Position numbers and translations under genes: made by a program
The notes under the pieces: generated by a model
Told to the model about the DNA's origin: nothing
The model's database searches: none
The model's input: the letters and a program-made list of their open reading frames with translations, nothing else
Source of the DNA: Cryptomeria japonica
Lineage: Eukaryota; Streptophyta; Pinopsida; Cupressales; Cupressaceae
DNA: 64,000 nucleotides
Assembly (NCBI RefSeq): GCF_030272615.1
Contig: NC_081409.1
Location: 26,919,406 to 26,983,405, forward strand
Direction: 5' to 3'
Part shown: positions 23,726 through 35,680 of the stretch, piece after piece
Numbering within the stretch: the first letter of the stretch is position 1
Layout: the number at the start of each line of letters is the position of its first letter

Positions 23726-24433
23726 CTATTGTGGCTTAGACCTGGATTGCTTCTTCTTCTTGTTGGAATCTTTGCCTTGACTTCCTTGACTCCCTTGATT
23801 AGCCACCAAAGCCTTGGACTTTGAAGACTTGAGAAACCCCATGTTCAACAACTTAGATTGTTCCAATATCAACATTTCTGTGAAAGCATCAAATGAAGGC
23901 ATAACATAGGAACTCCCCACTGTCAAACGATGAGTTTGGAAGCTAGACACAAATGCTACATATTCTGGTGCAAGCTTGTCCAACAAGTTGAATATTAACT
24001 GAGCATCCTTTTTGTCAATTCCACAATCCTTAAGCTTTGCTCTTAGCTCATTTTCTTTGGTGACATAATCTTGGATTGTATCAAAACTCTTGGGATCCAA
24101 GTTGGTGAGCTCATTGTCAATCTTATAACCTCTGATTTCATCAACTTGACCATACAATTTCTGAAACATATCCCAAGCATCTTTGATTGTAGTACACTTT
24201 TCAATATGAAAGATGAGGTCATCTGATACATACTTGCACAAAGTTCCAAGAGACATGCAATTCTTAGTTAGCCATTCTAATTGAGAATTAGGATCAGCCT
24301 TAAGATCAGGTGGTGCTGCTATTGTTCCATCTATATAATGCGTGAGACCTTTTTCCATTAATTTGCTCCATACTTTAATTTTCCATGATGCATAATTATG
24401 TGGAGTTAAAGGTGGAAATTTATGAGGACACAT
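23726..24433 (-). pseudogene. Element B Gag
   Basis: UBN2-type copia Gag. I place the start at ATG 24433 (MCPHKFPPLTPHNYASWKIK), because the upstream part of the open frame to 24481 looks like leader. The protein has LTKNCMSLGTLCKYVSDDL, the AWDMFQKLYG module and a Lys-rich end. It ends early at a TAG (23726-23728) that replaces a probable Gln codon, and the frame then continues into the zinc knuckle. Confidence 0.9.
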
Positions 24434-25363
24434 TGCAACAAAAATGAAAGAGCACAAGGAAAGAGAGGTACAATCACACAAGACACCCCCCCAAATTCAC
24501 TCAATCAAAGAACCCCCCCAAAAGTGATGATTTGACACTTTATACTTAATGCATGTACAATGGGCCACTTGCAAAAAATGGCAAAGTGGACTTCTGATTT
24601 CAATTTTACAACTGCCTCAATAAGGCCAAAAGAGACTCAAACTAATAATGCAAGAGATCTAAACTAAGATCCAAGCAATTTACAAGTACCAAATAGGCCA
24701 AATAAGACCAATATCTGAAAGTACAATTTTTACTTAAAATCTCTTAAATCTGATCATAGATTATGAAAGTAGATGAAAAAACATGCACTTTCAAAAAAAA
24801 CGGCACCTGAAAAGGAGGTCATATGAGCTCAAACGAGGCCTTTGAAGTTGCAGAATTGAGGATTGGATAGGTACAGCTGAGAGAATCCAAAAATTCTAAA
24901 ACACCTATGCACCAAAACTGGAAAATAACCACAACACTGCAAAGAGCACGAAAAATTAGCTCAAATAAAAAAAAATTGCACCCAAAAAGGAGCAAAATTG
25001 AGCAAGTTATGGGCCTCCAAAGTTGACCCAAAAATCCAAACTGCTCAACGGAGAGGGGTCTAAAACTTTCCAAAGAAAATGCTGATTGGGCACTGACTGG
25101 GCACTAACTAGGTTCTACTGACTGGGCGCTGACTGTGCGCTGCTGACGTACCGCCCGAATTGGGCAGAAAATTCCTCCACACCCAAAAATCGATTTTCGC
25201 CAAAATAGGTCGAATTTATACTCGATTTTTATGGAAACGGCCTCCTGGACGCAATGGTGAGGTCGAAAATGCTTCAAGATGCCTCCAAAAAATATAGTTC
25301 CTCAGATCTGAAAATAGAAACCTTCCACGATGTCTCCAAAAACCAATCAATGAAGCCCCAATG
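24434..25363 (-). other. Element B untranslated leader
   Basis: Non-coding leader between PBS and Gag. On the minus strand it has a CCCATAACTTGCTC ... TTTTGCTCCTTTTT segment (24979-25016). This resembles the duplicated GGCATAACTTGCTCG ... TTGCTCCGTTTTT segments in the leader of copia element D, so the two elements share a leader motif. No ORF. Confidence 0.6.
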
Positions 25364-25375
25364 GCTCTGATACCA
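25364..25375 (-). other. Primer-binding site of element B (tRNA-iMet type)
   Basis: The minus strand reads TGGTATCAGAGC directly after the CTCACA end of the 5' LTR, with no spacer. Confidence 0.92.
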
Positions 25376-25826
25376 TGTGAGATTTTGCCAAGATCAAGGG
25401 CACAATGAAAAGTATAAAAATAGAGACAAAAGAATGACAAGAACAAACTGTATTCTCACCAATATGAAAATGATCAACTGGATTCATCAATACAATGAAT
25501 ATAGGCCTTCTTATATAGGCAAGGCCATATGGATGTACGAGCACACAATCATGACATGTGGCTCAATGAGAAACAAGGGTAGGTAAGAAATACTAGGGGT
25601 AGGTAGGAGAAATAATATAATATTCCACAAGAGGTGGATGACCCACCGAATGTGGAGTGTAACAGCAAAATAAGACCACAAAAGGTTGAATTTCTCCTAC
25701 AAGCTTTATCCCTATGTGCACACTTCCCTAAGTGTCTCAAATCCAAACTACGAAGAAATGCATTATCCTAAGTTAACTTAAGTAAAGTGTAATAATATCC
25801 ATAATGAATATTTATTTACACCAACA
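25376..25826 (-). repeat. Element B 5' LTR
   Basis: A 451-bp partner of 19643-20093. The minus strand begins TGTTGGTGTAAATAAATATT. The TATA box CTATATAAG is at 25510-25517 (minus strand), about 310 bp from the LTR start. Confidence 0.94.
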
Positions 25827-25925
25827 GAGATTCATATGTGAAACACTTCACCAAACATCGATCTTTTATTCCATCACCAACTCTTCATCATTTTCATCAA
25901 ATTTCAACAAAAACTTGTAAACAAA

Positions 25926-27900
25926 ATGGCTCATACCAGATCCAGGTCTAGACAACAAGAAATTGAAGAGGAAGAGGAGGAAAATATCAATGAATTCCAA
26001 GAAGCCCTTGGAGGAGACGTAAATGATGACAACCCAAGTACTCCTACTCCAGCGGCAATAGAAAGGGCACAACACAACCCTCTCTTTAATAGACTTTTTG
26101 ATGAAATACTCAGGAGCAATGCAGATGCTCACTTTTTAAGACTTGCTCAAGAGGGGGATAAACTACCCTCTGACTTTGACGTTGCACAAATAAGACAAGC
26201 ATCAGAATGCAAAAGTCATAATGAGGATGAAAGAGGTCGAGATCACATAAGATATAACCTTCATTAAGGTAATCCCCCACCTCCTCCTCCTCCAAATGAA
26301 ATAGACATGTTGCGGAAACAAGTCAAAAATCTCACCCAACAACTTCATAGTGGTGTAAAAACTAATCAATTTTCACTTAATGACATTTGTCCCTATCCCT
26401 TTGATAGGAATCTGCATATGCCACCTTTTCTGCGAGGGTTTGACACACCCAAGTTTGAAAAGTATAGAGGAAAAGGAGATCCTTGTGATCATGTTAGAGA
26501 ATTCCATTCAGCTTGCCTCGAAGTGGCATACGAGGATACTTACCTAATACAACTTTTTCCCCAAAGCCTGGGAGGAACAACCACATCATGGTTTTCCCGA
26601 TTACCAGGTGGCATTAAGACCTTTGAAGAACTCATCCAGAAATTCCTGACACATTACTCACACAATATTGAACGTGATATCACAATGGCTGATCTATGTA
26701 ACACTAAACAAAAACCAGGTGAGCTATTTTCAATCTTTCTACAACGATGGCGTCAAATGTCTAGCAGACGTTCTCTTCAATTACCTGAATAAGAACTAGT
26801 GGAAATATTTATTTCCAACTTAAATGACGAAATGGAATTTCACCTAGATGTAAAAGACACGGACTCTTTCAATGACATGATCACCAAAGGCTTGAAATGT
26901 GAGCGGGCTCTCATCAAAAAAGGGCTTATCAAGATATATAATGAGCCAAAGGATGGCCCTCTCCCGCACTTCAATAGTGACAAGCCTAACTTCTGGAATA
27001 AAAACAAAAACGTCGTTAATGACGGGGTTGTGGATGCAAGAACTATCAAAAGTGCACAACCTGTGGTATGATTTGCAGGACAAAATCCCCCACCCAAGAA
27101 TAACACAGTTACTCCTCCAAATCAAGGACGCAACACATCTCAAGAAGAACCCAGACAACATTAGCAAAATTTTAAACCAAAATGAACATACACTCCCTTA
27201 GGGGAACCCATCAAAATAGTGTTACGTCAGTTGGTTTCTCAAAATCTGGTTACCTTACCCAAAACATCAAATTATGAACCTCAAGTCAAACCTTCATGGT
27301 GGAGGGATACTAAACATTGCGATTTCCATCAAGGGAAAGGGCATAAGACAAGCAATTGTCATAGCTTGAAAGATCTTATTCAGGATCTTATTGACCGAGG
27401 TGAAATCAAAATTGAAGGACATGACCCAAAGACAACAAACAATGATCATCTCATGTTTAAAAATCCACTTCCATCACAAGATCAAAGGGGTCCTTCCACT
27501 TCAGGGAGAAACACAAATACTACTGATTATACGCAAGCCGCATATAATTACACTGTGAATCACCTATATGATGCCAGTGAACATATTGCAACTATAACCA
27601 TCAAAAAACCCAGCTCCACTTGCAATGTTGTTACACGTCGCAACAAGATTACCATAAAAGCAGCTCCACAAGGCACCCCATCTATCCCAAAGCAGTATAA
27701 CCTTGTGGAACAGTTAGACAAAACACCCGCACTGATATCTATCTTAGAGTTTTTATGCCTATCTCGAACCCATAAAACAATTTTGGATCAAGCTCTCCAA
27801 GAGGCGTTAGTCCCTGCAAACCTCAACATGGATCAGTTCCAATCTATGGTTGGAAACCTAAGGTCATCACCTTGTCTCACTTTCTCTAAAAGTGACAACT
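25926..27900 (+). pseudogene. Element C Gag
   Basis: Starts at ATG 25926 (MAHTRSRSRQQEIEEEEEEN), with an acidic N terminus and then a capsid core: PPFLRGFDTPKFEKYRGKGD, AWYEDT-like helix, TTSWFSRLPGGIKTFEEL, QRWRQMSSR. A zinc-binding segment reads HCDFHQGKGHKTSNCHSLKD, a variant CX2H-type knuckle common in TAT Gag. All parts lie in one frame, broken by stops near 26265, 26790, 27069, 27162 and others. It would form the particle and package RNA. Confidence 0.85.
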
Positions 27901-28680
27901 CATCCTTCTAGCAACCTCACAATGCCTTACTACACATTGAAGGGTTTATCAACCAACATAGGATCAAGCGAGTCTTGATTGATAATGGAGCAGGCCTAAA
28001 TATTTGTATACTGCAATTAGTCATGGCTTTGGGATATGCAATTGAATCAGTGGATCCCCGCAAGAAGATCACAATCAAAGCCTATGATGATGCAGAGCGT
28101 TCATCCAAAAGAGTTGTTGTGCTACCAATCTGAGTGGGCCCTATGGTGAAACACATCATCTGTCAAGTTTTGGACCTTCCTCTGCCATACAATTTATTAT
28201 TAGGAAGACCTTGGATACATACCATGCAAGCCATTCCATCCACCTACCATCAGTGTATCAAGTTCCCGCATAATGGTGTAGAAATTACAATCCTGGGCGA
28301 TGCAAACCCCTTTGCATATTATCATAATATTAGTCATCAACTAGAGATTACTGTTCCCAACAATAGAGAAGCCATCTCCTCCACATCATACGTAAGTCAA
28401 ACCTCTCTTTCCAATTCAAACACCACTATACCCAAGCCAAAGAAGCTCAAGATGAAAATAGCAAAGGAAGGTCCTGGGGAGTACAATTTGAGCCAACTCT
28501 TTTGTGTGGGACAAATGCCTACTTCTCCTAGGACACATGGCAAACCTCAATTGTTACTTCAAATGCCACTGGTCAAACCAACATGTACTTTGACGCCATT
28601 CATCCTTGGAAAGAGTCAAGAAGAAGATACCAGAGATGAAGATTTAGCAGAATGGATCTATAGAGATCCCATCACCACCG
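27901..28680 (+). pseudogene. Element C protease
   Basis: Follows Gag in the same frame after a TAG near 27909. Contains the aspartic protease signature VLIDNGAGLNICILQLVMAL, in which the active triad reads D-N-G rather than D-S/T-G, a substitution often seen in TAT elements. The second half of the fold is [16 protein letters not shown] stop at about 28131 (probable CGA to TGA) interrupts. The protein would cut the Gag-Pol precursor. Confidence 0.8.
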
Positions 28681-28870
28681 ATATTCTGCAAGCTAAGCTT
28701 CCCATAGATCAGTATGGCAAAGGCCTTCTCATTATGCAAAGAATGGGTTATGATGGTCAGAGTGCTTTGGGACCTTGCAAGCAAGGACGACATGAACCGC
28801 TACAGCCGGAATTAAAGCCCAAAGATAACACTGGCCTAGGCTTTCAAAAGGAGATTCTTCCTAAGCTCAA
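28681..28870 (+). pseudogene. G-patch-like segment between protease and RT of element C
   Basis: Within the frame 28134-29342, the run [20 protein letters not shown] and a following NTGLGF resemble a G-patch: a Gly-rich RNA-binding module with spaced glycines and an L-G-x..QG centre. Similar modules follow the protease in some retroviruses and plant gypsy elements, where they contact RNA or RT. The call rests on the glycine spacing only. A Pro/Ala/Thr/Ile-rich linker (28930-29230) follows, then a frameshift near 29350. Confidence 0.6.
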
Positions 28871-29342
28871 ATATAAAGGAAAACCCAGCAAACCACTCTA
28901 TCAGCCTATTAGAAAGAGGTCACCATTGATTATAAAAGCAGCGTCAAACACCATAGCAACTACCCCATTGAGGCTAAAAATCCCAGCAAAACCATCCGCA
29001 GCACCAATCATCCCACCAATTAAAACAGTAACCCCATCAGCAGCAGCAATAACATCAATAGCACCATTAGCAGCAACAACTGTATCAGAACCCACAATAG
29101 TATCAACACCACCGGCAATTCCAGCAGAAGCAGCAGAGTCAACACTACCGATACTCCCTATATCAGATTCGTTGATCCCCATAATCCTTCCTGCAACACC
29201 GATCATTTCATCTACAAAGGTACATCAACCGATCACACCTATAGTGTTTAACTCAAAGGATATCCCAGTATGGTACAGTAACCGGTTACTAGAAAGTGAC
29301 TCAAAAACTGACTCACATGAGTGGGAATTTGATTCCATATAG

Positions 29343-31470
29343 CTTAATACTTCAGATGAGGAAACACATCACCACCTCCACCCCGCAAAGACATCCCTAT
29401 TTATGGAGAAGCACAGATAAAGACCTCTTGGGTTCCTGAGCTGGAAACATCTTCCACAGACCCTACGTCACATCCTACACCTGATTCTGACAAGGAGAGT
29501 ACCATCAACGACCTTCACCACAATGTCTTAACCCTCGCTGATACATCTAACGAACTTAACCTAATCGATGAAGTAATGCCCATTATCCATCCTAAGCTCA
29601 TCAAATGGAACCAACCTAATCCCCCATGTCTTGACCATTTCCAAAACGATGAGGCAATCATTGACTTTTTCGAACTACGAGATAACATACCAAGCGGGGA
29701 TCACAAAGATGGATTCACCATTGAACTTAATAGTGCAACATACTTTGGGGCAGATGCCAAACCTTTCAGCTGCAAAAATATAACAATAAAACATAGATCT
29801 TCCAGTGAAAACCACACTGTGGCACTGTTTGATCCCACAAAAGTAAAAAGAAAGAGCGTATCCAATGGTGAAAACCTCTCTAAGGCACCTGAGGATGAAA
29901 GGTTTGACATTCTTCCCTCTAGTACACAGTAGGAACGATCAACAATTCTCATTGAAGAGACAAAAGAATACAATGTGGGGACTCCTGAAACACCTCACCA
30001 CATACATCTGGCATCTCTTTTAACTCCAAAGGAACAACCTAAGTTTGTAGAGTTCTTCCAAAAGTGTTAGATCAACTTTGCATGGTCCTATGTGGACATG
30101 CCTGGTCTTGATCCTGATTTAGTCATGCATCATCTTGTTGTAGCAGAAGGAGCCTAGCCTATCAAGTAGAAGCTTTGTAAGATGCATCCCCAGATTGCAG
30201 TACTCGTAAAAGCAGAACTCAAGAAACTCCTAGATGTTGGTTTCATTCGACCAATTGATTATGCAGACTAGATATCCAACATTATGCCTGTTGGAAAACC
30301 AAATGGGGGCATCCATATCTGTACTGACTTCAGAGATCTGATTAAGGCATGTCCTAAAGATGACTTCCCCCTACCAAACATCGACATAATAGTAGACCTA
30401 ACAGTAGGACATGCCATGCTTTCACTCATGGATGGCTTTTCAGGGTACAACCAGATAAAGATTACACCAGAGGGTCAACATAAGACGACCTTCACATGTC
30501 CATGGGGAACATACTGCTGGAATGTAATGCCTTTTGGTCTAAAGAATGCAGGAGTGACCTACCAACAAGCAATGACCACCATCTTCCATGATATGATGCA
30601 TACCATAATGGAAGATTATGTTGATGACTTACTGGCAAAATCACTAACAAGAGAAGGTCATCTGGCAATATTAGAGAAAATCTTTAACAGACTGGAACAA
30701 TATCATGTTTGACTCAACCCAAAGAAATGTGTCTTTGGAGTAACCTCAGGGAAGCTTCTAGGATACATTGTCTCAAGCAAAGGCATTGAGGTCGATCCTG
30801 CCAAAGTCAAAGCAATCATGGACATGCCACCTCCCAAGAATATCAGTCAGCTAAGAACATTGCAAGGGCAACTTCAATCCATCCGAAGATTCATTGCACA
30901 ACTGGCAGATAAGTGTCACCCCTTTACACACCTGTTACACAAAAGCATCCGCTTTCAATGGGATACCAGATGCCAACAAGCATTCCAGATGCTCAAAGAC
31001 TATCTCATGAATACACCATTGTTGATTCCACCAGATCCAAGGAGGATTTTATTACTCTATATATCGGCAACAAGTATAGCATTGGGTGTACTATTGGCAC
31101 AACACAATGCAGAAGGGAAAGAGTGTGTTGTTTACTACATCTCTCACACACTAGTTGGCTATGCACTCAATTACACACCTATTGAGCAAGCTTGCGTAGC
31201 AGTAATCTTGGCAGCCACTAAACTAAGGCACTATCTATTGACACATAAAGTACAGCTCATTGCAAAGATTGATCCACTCAAGTACTTACTCAACAAAGCA
31301 GCATTGATAGGCCGCTTGGCCAAATGGGTGATGATTCTGAGTGAATTTTACATCAAGTATGTGGACCGTAAGGCTATTAAGGGTCAAGTTATTACAGATC
31401 AGTTGGCCGATGCACCCCTCATAGGTGATCATCCTCTCATTTCCAATTTTCCAGATGAAGAGATATTCAT
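29343..31470 (+). pseudogene. Element C reverse transcriptase and first RNase H
   Basis: The frame shifts by one register near 29350-29366 and then stays open, apart from stops, through RT. Motifs: MPVGKPNGGIHICTDFRDL, SLMDGFSGYNQIKI, MPFGLKNAGVTYQQAM and the intact active site EDYVDDLLAKS (30610-30645). RT connection and RNase H follow (CQQAFQMLKDYL, ISATSIALGVLLAQHN, YTPIEQACVAVILAATKLRHY). Several stops match Trp (TGG to TAG) or Gln (CAG to TAG) positions of the conserved pattern, for example in PIK*KL and YAD*IS. Confidence 0.88.
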
Positions 31471-31860
31471 GATCACATCACCACAACCATGGAAACTATA
31501 CTTTGATGGTTCATATACTAGGCATGGCTCGGGGGCAGGCATTCTGTTTATCACACCTCAAGGTGACAGCATCCTGAAGTCTTATAGGCTCACATTTCCA
31601 TGCACAAACAACATAGCAAAGTATGAGGCCTTGATCACAGGACTCAGGCTAGCCATACAATGGAAGTTACAAGAACTACAAGTATATGGAGACTCCCAAC
31701 TGGTCATTCAACAAGCAATAGATGAATATCAGACCAAGGATGACAAACTCATGCCATACAAACAAATGGTGGACAAATTAAAAACATCATTCACTACTAT
31801 CACCTTTGAGCAGATACCCAGAGATCAAAATTGAGCTGCTGACGCTATGGCTACCATTGC
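31471..31860 (+). pseudogene. Element C second (archaeal-type) RNase H
   Basis: A second RNase H fold directly follows the first. It has WKLYFDGSYTRHGSGAGILF (first Asp), NNIAKYEALITGLRLAI (Glu) and VYGDSQLVIQQAIDEYQTKD (Asp). This type resembles plant and archaeal RNase HI and, with the first RNase H, gives the dual-RNase H layout that marks the TAT/Ogre lineage. It ends at QIPRDQN and a TGA (31832-31837 region) that probably replaced CGA, after which the frame goes on (AADAMATIASLL). Confidence 0.85.
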
Positions 31861-31999
31861 ATCTCTCCTAGATCTTCCATAGAATTCAACACGCTACGAG
31901 TTCTTGGTCGAACAGCTTTGGATTCCTGCTTATGATATCCCCGAATTTGAGATTATATGTCGCCTTATTGGTTCCAAATCCTCATGGTACAGTGAGTTC

Positions 32000-33241
32000 T
32001 ACACCTACCTCTGAGATCACACGCTTCCTCCTAATCAATCGAATAACCAACGAAAAACCTTCATTCACCAAACCGCTTGATATACCATTATTGCTAAAAC
32101 CCTATACCGACGCAGTCTTGATGGTACTCTCCTTCGATGTCTAGAACAGGATGAGATAAAAAAGGCCTTGGAAGAGGTACATGAAGGAATTTGTGGAACT
32201 CATGCAAGTGGTCCTTCCCTAGCAAAGAAGATCATATGCGCTAGATACTATTGGCCATCAATGGAAAAAGACTCCTACTACTTTGTCAGAAAGTGCAAGA
32301 AATGCCAAGTTCATGGAGACCTGATACATGCACTAGCACAGGAATTGCAACCAATCACAACACCATGGCCCTTTTGCCAATGGGGACTTGACCTTGTGGA
32401 TAAAATCCATCCATCTTCATCCAACGGCCACAAATTCATTATTACCGCCACCGAATACTTCACAAAGTGGATCAAAGTTGTTCCACTTACCCAAGTCACC
32501 GACAAGAAGATCGTCTCATTCATCCTTAATTACATCATCTATCGGTATGGTGTACCCATGTCTATCATCACAGATAACGGGCTTCCTTTCAAAAATCAAG
32601 ATGTCCATGAGCTCTGTGAGAAGTTTCACATCCAACACCGCTTTTCCACTCCCTATTACCCACAAGGAAATGGTCAGGCTGAAGCATCAAACAAAAACAT
32701 ATTGAGAATCCTCAAGAAGACAGTCAATGATGTTGGTCGTGATTGGCATGTTCAATTGAATCCAACACTATGGGCATATCGAACTAGCATTCGAACCCCT
32801 ACAGGTGCAACTCCCTACTCACTGGTCTACGGTGCAGAAGCTATCTTACCTATTGAGGTCGAGATACCATCTCTACGGGTTTCCTTACACAATCTCATAG
32901 ATGATGAAGCATACAGAGTATCATGTCTCCAAGATTTAGAGCTACTTGATGAGAAGCGACAAGCTGCATACAATCACCTCAAGGCCTATCAACAGTGCAT
33001 GAGCGGAAGTTATAATCATCGAGTTAGACCTCGCACATTCGAGGTAGGTGATCTTGTTCTTCGCGAGAATCCTCGTAACCAACCCAACCGAGAACATCAG
33101 GGAAAGTTTGAATTAAACTGGCTAGGTCCATATGTTATCACTACTGTATTTGGGTCCGGGGCATATCAGTTAGCTACTTTAGAAGGAGAACCGCTAGCAA
33201 ATCCGATCAACAACATGCACCTTAAAAAAATTTATACATAA
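32000..33241 (+). pseudogene. Element C integrase
   Basis: Has the HHCC zinc module (EEVHEGICGTHASGPSLAKK ... CKKCQVHGD) and the DDE core: WGLDLVDKIHPSS (Asp), SIITDNGLPFKN (Asp), TPYYPQGNGQAEASNKNI (Glu). The C-terminal DNA-binding part is FEVGDLVLRENP ... WLGPYVITTVFGSGAYQL. It ends at a natural TAA at 33239-33241 (HLKKIYT). No chromodomain follows, unlike element A, as expected for the TAT lineage. The core ORF 32168-33241 is intact. Confidence 0.93.
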
Positions 33242-33363
33242 GCTGTATAGAGCATCAGGCTCCCATACATACCAGAAAAACACCAAAAACATTCAGATAA
33301 ATGTCCTGAAGAAAATACAAAAAAAAATCAAAATAGTAAAGAGAAAAAATCATGCATCCAAAT

Positions 33364-33428
33364 GGTGAACAACCACTTCGGTGGCACCTTGGGTAAGTGT
33401 GATGGTGAAAACCTAGCAAACAGGTGCC
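33364..33428 (+). ncRNA. Tandem two-stem hairpins downstream of element C integrase
   Basis: Two 25-nt units 15 nt apart. Unit 1 (33364-33388): outer stem GGTG/CACC, 5' bulge AACAA, inner stem CCAC/GTGG, loop TTCG. Unit 2 (33404-33428): outer stem GGTG/TGCC (two G-U pairs in RNA), bulge AAAA, inner stem CCT/AGG, loop AGCAAAC. Both have an unpaired A-rich 5' side and no unpaired base on the 3' side between stems. Three more units with the same architecture occur in element F (53884-54031), so this is probably a structured RNA element of the transcript's 3' untranslated region. Function unknown. Confidence 0.6.
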
Positions 33429-35680
33429 TCTCGTAAAGGCTATGGCTCCATTGTCTTTCAGACTTGTTGCGATCACGTTCATTTCATTCACTCGTCCATC
33501 AGTCCAAACCATGGCTTGTTATTGATCTGCAACCAAGGATAGTATTTCATTCATCTTGCATTCCACTTTTTCAAAGTCATGCCTAAACTGGGGGCAATAC
33601 CCTTAACCTATTTGATGGAAGTGGATTCTGCATTACTTGTGATTCATTGGTTCTTCATTCAAAACTGTCTCTCAAAATACCAAAAACATTCAAAACAATC
33701 ATCACAATACCAAAAACATTGGAAAATTGTATCACAAAATCCAAAAACATCAGAAAACATCAAACAAACAAAAACATGGCAACACCTTGTACATACATTT
33801 TTCAAAGCAGATACCAAACAAAACATTGTGAAATACTCCAACGATGACCACTTATCCGATCAACCAAACAATCAACATCAACGCAGCCACTGTCTTAAAC
33901 AAGGATGCATCCTTCCTTACCAGAACAAAGACAAGATGACATTTTCTTTGACAAGAAAATTTTGTTTAAGCTATCAAATACTTGGTTGATTTGTAGGTTA
34001 TTCATTCGTTTATATATATCAGGTTCCTACAACATTGTTTGTGTATCTTCTACGAATTATTCCAATGAAGTTCTGGGGCATGTACTAATGGTGTCTACGT
34101 GGGAAGTTCACTAAGCTACATAATCTTATGCAAAAAACAGTCATATGTCACTACGGCTTGCTGACTACAGCGTATACCCCGACCGTATGAGCATGAACCA
34201 TTATCGAGGGTCCATATTCTTTATTCTTTATATATGTTGCTTGCTTGCAGGTACCATGCTCCATCTTTGGTTCCTACTACCTCATCCAAACTTGATATTG
34301 ATTTATCTCTTACTACAATATGAACTTGTCTCGGGACATGATCGGAAAAAGATCAAGGAGGACGTTCCAAGTCATGCATGAAAGAAGATAATCCTTGTCA
34401 ATTCCGCAAGCAATACTCAGGTCAACTTGATCCATTATATCAAGTTGCTTGCATCAACTTGCTATATTAAAATCCATGTAAAGAATACTCAGGTCATCTT
34501 GAATCATTATGTCAAGTTGCTTGTATTTTCTTACAACATTTTAAAAAGCTCAATGATGAAAATACAGCACTATGGATCGTCATTTCATCTCATCTGTTTA
34601 TATTGCATTCCGTTGCATATCGCCCATCCATTTACTCATTCATTATTCATATACATATTTTTGTGTGCAAGTGTGAACAAAGTTAATATGAGAAGTTATG
34701 TGAAAATTGAGTTGGTCTTGAATACAATCATGATAGAGTACTCTGATACATCATCAGTGCATCATACATAGTCTAAACAACCTTGCATTCATCTATCATG
34801 ATCATATCATCGTCATTACATTTGTTGCATTTGCATCGAGTGCATTTAGTTGCATTAAATTACATATAGTTCATTATCATTTATTGACATTAGTCTTATT
34901 ATATAATTTCATCATTGCATAAATCATGACATTTAGATTCATTCATATGATAAATTGTCCTTGATTGTATTAGCCATTACTATGCATTCATTTAGTTTCA
35001 GTTACCAATCATCATTTATTATCATTTATCATCATTTATCATTGCATACATCTATTTATCTATCCGTTAGTTAAGTGAATTCATTTATCCATTTAGTATA
35101 TTTTTATAATCATTCAATTCACTTCATTTAGGATTCATTACAAACATGCATTCATTCTACTTTTTAATTGCATTAAGGTGCAGTTATTCATGAGTTGCAT
35201 TATCATTTCACTTCATCATATTTTCTAACATTTAGAATCATAATAAAACCATTTGTTTCCACATTGGTTCATACATTATCCATATGCATTCATTTAGAAA
35301 TCATCATTTAAACAGTTGTATTTTACATTTGTTTATCCATATTACATTCATCTAACAAACATATAGATGCATTTACATATATAAATAATTCATTCAAACA
35401 CATTACATTAGCATCATTACGTTGTCTCGTCAAAATACAAATCCAAAGTACCATCATAATCATCATTTCATTATGCACATATAATCATTATCGCATTTAC
35501 ATCCATAAATCATTCATGCATATCAACCTGCATCCATATATTAGCATCACATCATAAAGTATGCATATAGACATGATGTAAAAATAAATCATCATAAGAC
35601 ATGCATATAGGAATCATCTCATAAACACATACATATAGCAAGTACCACTATCCATCTAAGCATAACATCATAAAATCATC
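33429..35680 (+). other. Element C 3' non-coding spacer
   Basis: No credible ORF. From about 34780 to 35660 it is low-complexity AT-rich DNA built on CATTCATTTA, ATCATTTATC and CATATA words. A similar CATTCATTGCAT-rich zone lies in element F at 62930-63330. Confidence 0.5.

Larger units (their letters stand above)
19643..25826 (-). mobile_element. Element B: complete Ty1/copia element nested in C
   Basis: 451-bp LTRs at 25376-25826 (5') and 19643-20093 (3') enclose a single minus-strand Gag-Pol frame from ATG 24433 to TGA 20321-20323. The order is protease-integrase-RT-RNase H, which defines copia. PBS abuts the 5' LTR and a PPT abuts the 3' LTR. The two LTRs have the same length and differ at six positions by my count (about 1.3%), so this is the youngest element measured here. 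The frame has no indel but about eight TAG/TGA stops. Confidence 0.95.
19638..25831. repeat. TSD of copia element B (GAGAT)
   Basis: GAGAT at 19638-19642 and at 25827-25831 exactly flank element B. Joining 19642 to 25832 restores the leader of element C, which proves that B is nested in C. Confidence 0.93.

Noticed and set aside
25216-25446. Short ORFs spanning the PBS and LTR of element B
   Set aside because: They cross functional element boundaries and have no motifs.
28901-29206. Minus-strand ORF rich in Gly/Ala/Ile/Val opposite the element C linker
   Set aside because: It is the mirror of the low-complexity Pro/Ala/Thr linker in the sense frame.
34780-35660. CATTCATTTA-rich region considered as a satellite or CRISPR-like array
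   Set aside because: The words are irregular in spacing and sequence, with no fixed unit or spacers. It is low-complexity AT-rich DNA.
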